A stretch of 5,929 bases of DNA from an uncultured cyanobacterium. Its GTDB lineage: Bacteria; Cyanobacteriota; Cyanobacteriia; Phormidesmidales; Phormidesmidaceae. The stretch spans positions 1 through 5,929 of the forward strand of contig CALHGI010000138.1 of NCBI GenBank assembly GCA_938029995.1. Direction: 5' to 3'. The notes beneath the pieces are model-generated. The model made no database searches. It saw only the letters and a program-made list of their open reading frames with translations, and was not told the origin of the DNA. Of the stretch, positions 1-3,931 are shown in pieces. The translations under genes and the position numbers were made by a program. How positions within the stretch are numbered: the stretch's first letter is position 1; every line of letters starts with the position of its first letter.

Positions 1-31
1 AGGCAGTGGCGATGTGGCCTGGGGGTAGCAT
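1..31 (-). CDS. Possible 5' end of a minus-strand gene leaving the window
   Basis: An ATG at 31-29 (minus strand) opens a frame that stays open to the left edge and reads MLPPGHIATA. On the minus strand it is preceded by TAAGG with six bases between AAGG and ATG, a plausible ribosome binding site. It lies about 80 bases downstream of the membrane-protein gene ending at 111 and on the same strand, so it could be the next gene of that operon. A short P-G-H-I-A start reminds me of YdjM/DUF457-type membrane-bound hydrolases, but ten residues cannot establish this. The call rests only on the start codon, the binding site and gene spacing. Confidence 0.3.
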   Translation of the reverse strand, partial: MLPPGHIATA

Positions 32-110
32 GGATGACCTTAGGAAATGGAGATGGTTGGGGAAGGGAGATAGTTGGGTGTGGAGGTGATTGGGCCAGGG
101 ATGGAGAGGG

Positions 111-833
111 CTAATCCCGCCGGGCCTCCCCCGCTTCCATCCGCCTTAGCTCTTGGTGAACGCTGGTGCCCACCTGCAGGGCTTCATTGAGCAGTTGGCC
201 ATAGTCTCCGACGATTTCCGAGGCTTGGAGTGTCTGTAAGCTAGAGAGATTGGTTTCAATGCTGGCAAATAACTCATGGCGACGGGAAATAAATCGCTGG
301 TGTTTACGCATGATTTTATCGCTCATTAGGCCGTTCATTAGGCTCTCTCGGGTGAGGTGCAGGGCCTCCTTAACGGCGTCTGGATTATCTAAAGACAGGC
401 GTTTAGAGGAGCCATCGGCCTGGCGTAGCTCCTCTAGGATCTCCACCGCTTTAATCATTTCGTTAAAACGATCCACTTCGTCTAGCAGGTGACTGAGCAC
501 CTGGAGCTGCCGACCTTTATGGATGCCATAGAAACCATGGGCAACGGTGGTTGCGATCGCACCACCCACCCCCAATAAAAAACCCAGACCTCCCACCTGG
601 CCCACCAGGTTTCGGCCCAACACCAGGGCCACGGGTAGCCACAGCACCAGGGCCACCGCCAGCACCAACCCCTGATTAATCAGCCAGGTCCATCGCAGCT
701 TGGGGTGCCGCAACACCGACAGCCGCGTTCCCCGCCCCATGGACAACTCATTAATATCAAGACCGGTCACCTCATCCAAATCGCGGTTTGTAATCCGCAG
801 GTTATCCAGATTCACCTCACCCATCCATTGCAT
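111..833 (-). CDS. Conserved-looking membrane protein, two TM helices plus long helical C-terminal domain
   Basis: The product is 240 residues and I do not recognise a named family. Residues 1-50 are polar. Two hydrophobic segments follow at about 52-73 and 76-100, separated by GRN, which suggests a membrane hairpin with both long termini on the same side. Residues 105-235 are charged and strongly helix-forming (for example EVDRFNEMIKAVEILEEL near 119-136), with many Arg/Lys, so that side is probably the cytoplasm by the positive-inside rule. There is no signal peptide and no catalytic motif that I can see. ATG at 833 is taken as the start; a second ATG three codons in (824) is possible, and neither has a strong ribosome binding site. 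The gene begins 45 bases after the stop of the five-TM protein on the same strand with no terminator between, so the two are probably cotranscribed and may act together. A HIP1 octamer lies inside it. Function unknown; a structural or partner-binding role is only inference. Confidence 0.8.
   Translation of the reverse strand: MQWMGEVNLDNLRITNRDLDEVTGLDINELSMGRGTRLSVLRHPKLRWTWLINQGLVLAVALVLWLPVALVLGRNLVGQVGGLGFLLGVGGAIATTVAHGFYGIHKGRQLQVLSHLLDEVDRFNEMIKAVEILEELRQADGSSKRLSLDNPDAVKEALHLTRESLMNGLMSDKIMRKHQRFISRRHELFASIETNLSSLQTLQASEIVGDYGQLLNEALQVGTSVHQELRRMEAGEARRD
553..560. repeat. HIP1 octamer GCGATCGC
   Basis: This is an exact copy of the highly iterated palindrome that is over-represented in many cyanobacterial genomes. 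It lies in the TM2 coding region of the downstream membrane-protein gene and supports a cyanobacterial origin. Confidence 0.85.
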
Positions 834-878
834 CTATCTTGCCCACAGTGAAAGGGCCACAGTCGTACCATAATTTTA

Positions 879-1559
879 TTACCACCCCAAGAGAGAACCC
901 AGGCTGGTCACAATCTGGGCATAGAAGTTGCCATCAATCTCGGGACGAAATACCTGGAAGGGTTCGTTTGGTGCCCCAAAAAAGGGCCGTAGGGTCCAGC
1001 CCAGCTGGGAGCCCACCAGGGCATATAACCCCAACCATCCCAGCAATAGTCGGTTACGCATCTGGTCGGCCGTCGCCTCTTCCCCAACAATTTGGCGCAT
1101 GCCCTGGTAAAACAACCGTACCCCAATGACCCCGGTCAGCCCCATCACCGCCACATTCAGCAGCAAGAAGAAGTTGTATCCCTGGATCGAGATTAAAAAG
1201 AAGAGCACCACCGGCGCAAAACTAAATAAGAGCACGCTAATGACCGACACGGCGGTCATTAACATGGCGCTATATTGGCGAAAATTTAGCTTGGAGCCAA
1301 AGAGAATATCAAAGAAGTAGAGGGTGGGCAGGCAAATGCCCAGGGTAATTAGATATAGGGCCGGTAGCTTAATCGCTGAAGCGAACATCTGCATCCAGCT
1401 ACTGGAGGAACCAATGATGGCCCCATACACCCCAAAGAAAATACAGCTGACCACCAGTAACGAAAAGATCTTACGCTCCAGTTTGATATCTTGACGGATG
1501 TCCTCTAAAAACTGGTTGCGATCGCGCAATAATCGAATCAAAACTGAAAAATGTTTCAT
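879..1559 (-). CDS. Integral membrane protein, about five TM helices, with C-terminal LRPF-G-P motif
   Basis: The product is 226 residues. A charged N-terminal stretch (residues 1-30, rich in Arg, Lys, Asp) is followed by hydrophobic segments at about 31-50, 63-87, 97-124, 129-150 and 170-189. The tail at 188-225 reads GWTLRPFFGAPNEPF and then FR...NFY. I associate this kind of end with a widespread group of bacterial membrane proteins, some annotated as Yip1-like or, misleadingly, as 'actin-binding WH2' proteins. That link is from memory and is not proven here. No transporter or enzyme motif is evident. ATG at 1559 is the first in-frame start; the upstream bases (GGACGTCAC) give only a weak ribosome binding site. 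A terminator sits about 70 bases upstream, so this gene probably starts its own transcript, which continues into the membrane gene at 833-111. A HIP1 octamer lies near its 5' end. Role unknown. Confidence 0.82.
   Translation of the reverse strand: MKHFSVLIRLLRDRNQFLEDIRQDIKLERKIFSLLVVSCIFFGVYGAIIGSSSSWMQMFASAIKLPALYLITLGICLPTLYFFDILFGSKLNFRQYSAMLMTAVSVISVLLFSFAPVVLFFLISIQGYNFFLLLNVAVMGLTGVIGVRLFYQGMRQIVGEEATADQMRNRLLLGWLGLYALVGSQLGWTLRPFFGAPNEPFQVFRPEIDGNFYAQIVTSLGSLLGW
1518..1525. repeat. HIP1 octamer GCGATCGC
   Basis: This is the second exact HIP1 palindrome, in codons near residues 12-14 of the five-TM protein. A one-base variant, GCGATCGT, occurs at 2700-2707 in the intergenic gap. Confidence 0.85.
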
Positions 1560-1631
1560 GTGACGTCCACGGAATAGCTTCAGGAGTGCTCCCCCAGAGC
1601 TACACAGCAGCCACTAGAAATTTCGTATGGC

Positions 1632-1667
1632 AAAAAAATTAGACCAAGGTATAGGATCACCTCGGTC
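1632..1667 (-). terminator. Intrinsic terminator of the phasin-like gene
   Basis: Read on the minus strand, GACCGAGGT (1667-1659) pairs with ACCTTGGTC (1650-1642) across an eight-base loop. This makes a nine-pair stem with one G-U pair. It is followed by TAA and a run of seven T (1638-1632). It lies about 65 bases after the stop of the phasin-like gene and about 70 bases before the five-TM gene, and so separates their transcripts. Confidence 0.82.
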
Positions 1668-1733
1668 CAATTCGGGTCTAAATACCCAGGGCCCATGGGG
1701 GCCGTTTTATTTTAATTCCCCTTAACGCGTCCC

Positions 1734-2126
1734 CTAAGACCCCTGGGCCTTTAGCTGATCAATTTCCTGTCGAATGGCCGACAGCTGTTCAGTCAGGGCG
1801 TTAATCTCAGCCTGGATGCCCGTATCAACAACGGGTTTAGCCACCGTATTAACAGTGGCATCACTGGCTGGAGCAGGGGCAAATGGGTTGGGCCACTGGC
1901 CATCAAAATTACTGCTGACGTTATCCACAAAATCCCGGGCTTCTTTTTCCGTCTGGGCACCCTTTACCTCTAGTTCATCGGCCAGTCGGTCAAAATCTGT
2001 ACCAATGTTAGAAAATTTGCTAGCAGAGGCCTGCGGATCTTGAATAGCCTCAACCGCAGATGCTGCAGCTCCTAGGGAAACCCGAAAGCTTTTTTGAATA
2101 AATTCGGTAAAAGTATCAAAATTCAT
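1734..2126 (-). CDS. Small helical phasin-like protein with C-terminal coiled coil
   Basis: The product is 130 residues from ATG at 2126. The frame also has a TTG two codons upstream (2132), which I reject because ATG is the stronger start; neither has a clear ribosome binding site. Residues 1-73 are amphipathic helix. The segment LADELEVKGAQTEKEARDF (48-66) resembles the 'E-L-x-x-K-G-x-x-T-x-x-E-A' pattern of phasin-type and related small cyanobacterial proteins. Residues 74-100 are a Pro/Ala/Asn-rich linker (PNPFAPAPAS). Residues 104-126 form a near-perfect leucine/isoleucine heptad (I104, I108, L111, L115, I118, I122, L125), so oligomerisation is likely. Phasins coat polyhydroxyalkanoate granules, but no PHA gene is nearby and the resemblance is weak, so a granule role is only a possibility. 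It has its own -10 box upstream and terminator downstream, which points to a monocistronic gene. No signal peptide or membrane segment is present. Confidence 0.8.
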   Translation of the reverse strand: MNFDTFTEFIQKSFRVSLGAAASAVEAIQDPQASASKFSNIGTDFDRLADELEVKGAQTEKEARDFVDNVSSNFDGQWPNPFAPAPASDATVNTVAKPVVDTGIQAEINALTEQLSAIRQEIDQLKAQGS

Positions 2127-2175
2127 GGCCAAAGTCGATATAAACGCCTAATCATCGTTTTATGTCGGAGCATTC

Positions 2176-2181
2176 ATTATA
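2176..2181 (-). promoter_or_regulatory. Candidate -10 box of the phasin-like gene
   Basis: The minus strand carries a consensus TATAAT here, about 50 bases before the ATG at 2126, which would give a leader of roughly 40 bases. I find no good -35 hexamer at 16-18 bases upstream (the sequence there is GGGTAA-like), so an activator or a non-sigma70-consensus promoter is possible. Confidence 0.5.
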
Positions 2182-2221
2182 AACACAGGTGAACGGTCTT
2201 ACCCAGCACCAGACATATAGC

Positions 2222-2260
2222 CAAACATATGGAGCGATCCACTATGGCTCCATATGTTTG
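2222..2260. repeat. Inverted repeat, 14-bp perfect arms
   Basis: CAAACATATGGAGC (2222-2235) is exactly complementary to GCTCCATATGTTTG (2247-2260), with an 11-base spacer. It lies 40-85 bases upstream of the -10 box of the phasin-like gene. No T-run follows on either strand, so it does not look like an intrinsic terminator. An operator for a dimeric regulator or a structured RNA element is possible. Confidence 0.75.
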
Positions 2261-2296
2261 ACAAACCATGCCCCACGCAAACGGATAACCTGTGTG

Positions 2297-2332
2297 CCCC
2301 AACCTGTTGCCATTTATGGGGGCAGGTTGGGG
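2297..2332. repeat. Inverted repeat, 10-bp perfect arms
   Basis: CCCCAACCTG (2297-2306) is exactly complementary to CAGGTTGGGG (2323-2332) across a 16-base spacer. The GC-rich arms would make a stable RNA or DNA hairpin. No T-run follows on either strand. Its function is unknown; it is the second of two dyads only about 36 bases apart. Confidence 0.65.
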
Positions 2333-2814
2333 ACGCGAAAGGGGAGGCCATCCGTTCCCTAGCCCCCGGCTCAACAACACAAAAACCATGGCCCATGGAA
2401 ATCCACCAGAAATCCACCCCAGCAATGTCTTTCCAAACGGACATCCTAGCAAGAGATCGCCGTCCGCATCATTTTCCCCAAACGAAACAAGACTTTACGG
2501 GGTCTGGATGACAGCCTCTGGTATTACCTCAAATCCTAAATCCCAATCCTTAAATTTAAGTAAAAACATAGATTCACAACAGTTAAGCGAATGATACAGA
2601 TTCTTCCAAAGTATGAACAAATACGTCACACCACTCCTGTCGGCGGCCCCATTCATCACCCAGGGCGTTGCCCATTTGCATTGATACCTATAACTTTCAG
2701 CGATCGTTCACCCGGTGGGTTCTGGACAAAAAACGAAGGTCAAGGCTATTCAGCCAACAGAATTCCACTGCTAGAATCAAAGTGATTTCCCATACAAATA
2801 GCTAGGATCTAGGT

Positions 2815-3294
2815 ATGCGCTCATATCTCGTTACGGTTGTAGATGGTGTCCACGCTCGCTTTTTTACCCTTGCAGCCGCTGAGTTATCTGACGAAGGACA
2901 GTCAGGGCCTCATTTAACCGAGCACAGTAGCCTGAATAATGCCGAAAAGCCCATGGCGACAAAAGGAATCCCCAACAACCAAATTGGGCGTAAACACCAC
3001 GGTAATCGTCACGAGAAAACAACCCAGTTTACAGAAATAAATCGACGGTTTGCCCATAAGGTTTTGCAGCATATCAGTGCAATCACCCAAACCTCCGCCA
3101 GCAATCATCTCATCCTGATTGCAGAGCCTCATATTTTAGGTAGTTTGCGGGAGTCTGTCCCCAGCCACGTGCCCTCCAACATGCCCGTCAGTGAGCTGGC
3201 GAAGGATCTCTGTCGATTAAATGCCCATGAACTCCACAAATATCTAACAAGTAAACAAATGTTGCCGAGTCCTAAACGGGTAACCAACAGATAG
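2815..3294 (+). CDS. Host-attachment-protein-like (PF10116-type) protein
   Basis: The product is 159 residues. ATG at 2815 is supported by AGGA at 2804-2807, seven bases upstream. The layout fits the family annotated 'protein required for attachment to host cells'. It starts with a beta-strand and then D10 and ARFF (14-17). A variable basic middle follows (His/Arg/Lys-rich, 55-80). Then comes a second core strand HLILIAEPHILGSLR (98-112) and the C-terminal helix ELAKDLCRLNAHELHKYL (127-144), which matches the family's 'L-x-K-D-L-T-x-L-x-x-x-E-L' end. The family name comes from plant-associated bacteria; its biochemical role is unsettled, and a relation to the eRF1-like fold has been discussed, which I recall but cannot verify. 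The length is near the usual 140-160 residues. There is no signal peptide, so it is probably cytoplasmic, which sits badly with a literal attachment role. It stands alone: the gaps on both sides exceed 300 bases. Confidence 0.72.
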   Translation: MRSYLVTVVDGVHARFFTLAAAELSDEGQSGPHLTEHSSLNNAEKPMATKGIPNNQIGRKHHGNRHEKTTQFTEINRRFAHKVLQHISAITQTSASNHLILIAEPHILGSLRESVPSHVPSNMPVSELAKDLCRLNAHELHKYLTSKQMLPSPKRVTNR

Positions 3295-3334
3295 TTCAGT
3301 GATCCCACTGATTTCTGAGCCCCGCCTGTAATCG

Positions 3335-3380
3335 GCTGAATGCCCTTTCCCTAGATAGATTTCGGGGGAGGGCATTCAGC
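3335..3380 (+). terminator. Long hairpin downstream of the host-attachment-like gene, terminator without T-run
   Basis: GCTGAATGCCCT (3335-3346) pairs exactly with AGGGCATTCAGC (3369-3380). The stem extends inward by five more pairs, two of them G-U (TTCCC with GGGGG), giving about 17 pairs and a 12-base loop. It lies 40 bases after the stop codon. No T-run follows on either strand, so it may end transcription inefficiently, protect the mRNA 3' end, or be part of a small RNA. The hairpin itself is certain; the role is inferred. Confidence 0.55.
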
Positions 3381-3580
3381 TAGATGGCCATACCGTGGCA
3401 AGAACCCCGTTCAATTGTTATTGTATAGGTGACATACGCCCACCATCAGGGATTTAGATGGGGAGAGAATGACAAATGGTTTTAAAAGGTTGATATCAAC
3501 ACATTATTTGATAAGTTGTCTACCATAGTGATTGTCATAACGAATAGGATTCAAATTAAGGCGGTATGACAGTTGTTCGT

Positions 3581-3610
3581 TTTTATCAGTAGTCTAGACT
3601 ACTGATAAAA
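3581..3610. promoter_or_regulatory. Perfect 30-bp palindrome, candidate operator before the zinc-ribbon gene
   Basis: TTTTATCAGTAGTCT (3581-3595) is followed with no spacer by its exact reverse complement, AGACTACTGATAAAA (3596-3610). The centre is TCTAGA. The T-run is at the 5' edge and the A-run at the 3' edge on both strands, the reverse of an intrinsic terminator, so a binding site for a symmetric regulator or a cruciform is more likely. It ends 35 bases before the preferred start at 3646, in the expected promoter zone. Confidence 0.6.
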
Positions 3611-3635
3611 CAATAATAAATAAACGATTTTTAAT

Positions 3636-3639
3636 GAGG
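3636..3639 (+). promoter_or_regulatory. Ribosome binding site that fixes the zinc-ribbon start
   Basis: GAGG at 3636-3639 sits six bases before ATG 3646. It overlaps the upstream in-frame ATG at 3634, which itself has only A/T-rich sequence in front of it. This favours 3646 over 3634; ATG 3652 is a less well spaced alternative. Confidence 0.6.
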
Positions 3640-3645
3640 TTTTGT

Positions 3646-3834
3646 ATGCTGATGGAATTGTGCCCCTGCTGTGGTATGAGACTACTACGCCATGCGAGCA
3701 AGTCTGGTTCTTACTTACGCTGCGGCAGCTGTCGATTTGAAATTTCTGAAGAATTGTCATCGGTTACAGATGAAGAGTCTAAACCCAAAGATAGTCTGTT
3801 AGATGATGTGGATGAGCCCGTAGCGGCATCCTGA
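3646..3834 (+). CDS. Small zinc-ribbon protein with acidic tail
   Basis: The product is 62 residues from ATG 3646 (66 if ATG 3634 were used). The N-terminal half is a zinc ribbon: C6-x-x-C9 in CPCCG, 16 residues between, then C26-x-x-C29 in RCGSCRF. All four ligands are present. The second half (from about 34) is acidic and probably disordered (DEES, DDVDEP), ending VAAS. Such tiny ribbons bind Zn2+ and usually act in protein or nucleic-acid contacts; no partner is indicated here. The gene ends in tandem stops TGA TAG and is followed by a strong intrinsic terminator. The gap before it holds a 30-bp palindrome, so it looks like a free-standing, possibly regulated gene. It converges on the peptidase gene. 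I do not recognise a named family; resemblance to rubredoxin-like or transcription-factor ribbons is only at the motif level. Confidence 0.8.
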   Translation: MLMELCPCCGMRLLRHASKSGSYLRCGSCRFEISEELSSVTDEESKPKDSLLDDVDEPVAAS

Positions 3835-3882
3835 TAGTCGGGTTTAATCACCGACTCAATACATTATTTAGATACAACGACG

Positions 3883-3919
3883 CAAACGGCTGAAGATGTT
3901 CAGCCGTTTGTGCTTTTTT
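3883..3919 (+). terminator. Intrinsic terminator of the zinc-ribbon gene
   Basis: CAAACGGCTGAA (3883-3894) pairs perfectly with TTCAGCCGTTTG (3899-3910) around a four-base GATG loop. Three bases later comes T6 (3914-3919). It stands between two convergent genes. On the minus strand the same hairpin follows the peptidase stop by about 20 bases but lacks a T-run there, so it is mainly a plus-strand terminator. Confidence 0.92.
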
Positions 3920-3931
3920 AAAGGGCCGTGG

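Larger units (their letters stand above)
2127..2814. other. Long divergent intergenic region without a convincing gene
   Basis: This gap of about 690 bases lies between the minus-strand phasin-like gene and the plus-strand host-attachment-like gene. Open frames of 60-100 codons exist on both strands, but they overlap one another, have unnatural composition (runs of Pro, His, Cys, Trp) and lack ribosome binding sites, so I do not call them. I see no tRNA-like TTCRANNC arm. The left third holds the -10 box of the phasin-like gene and two inverted repeats (2222-2260, 2297-2332). The right part is AT-richer and contains the 12-bp palindrome CTTAAATTTAAG (2549-2560). The promoter of the plus-strand gene must lie here, but no clear -35/-10 pair stands out; TAGAAT at 2772-2777 is a weak -10 candidate. 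Confidence 0.6.
3295..3645. other. Intergenic region with hairpin and two palindromes
   Basis: No gene can be supported in these 350 bases. Immediately after the stop at 3294 is a six-pair hairpin (TCAGTG/CACTGA, 3296-3311) followed by TTT, a weak terminator candidate. The long hairpin at 3335-3380 follows. From about 3470 the sequence becomes AT-rich and promoter-like, with GTTGATATCAAC (3489-3500, a perfect 12-bp palindrome) and a perfect 30-bp palindrome (3581-3610). It ends in the ribosome binding site of the zinc-ribbon gene. I cannot choose a single -35/-10 pair. Confidence 0.6.

Noticed and set aside
839..1320. Plus-strand frames opposite the five-TM protein gene
   Set aside because: Their composition is that of antisense to hydrophobic codons; the minus-strand frame gives a coherent membrane protein.
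2127..2132. TTG at 2132 as start of the phasin-like gene
   Set aside because: An ATG follows two codons later, and the TTG has no better upstream signal.
2177..2594. Open frames of 80-100 codons on both strands in the divergent gap
   Set aside because: They overlap one another and the inverted repeats, have odd Pro/His/Cys/Trp-rich composition, lack ribosome binding sites and resemble no family I know.
2591..2785. 64-codon plus-strand frame just before the host-attachment-like gene
   Set aside because: No ribosome binding site, no recognisable domain, and it covers the expected promoter region of the next gene.
2127..2814. tRNA, CRISPR array or insertion sequence in the large gap
   Set aside because: No T-arm-like motif, no regularly spaced direct repeats, and no transposase fragment between the inverted repeats.
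3500..3570. Candidate -35 boxes TTGATA (3508) and TTGTCA (3533)
   Set aside because: Neither has a credible -10 hexamer at 16-18 bases downstream.
3634..3645. Upstream ATG as start of the zinc-ribbon gene
   Set aside because: It overlaps the GAGG that is ideally placed for the ATG at 3646 and has no binding site of its own.
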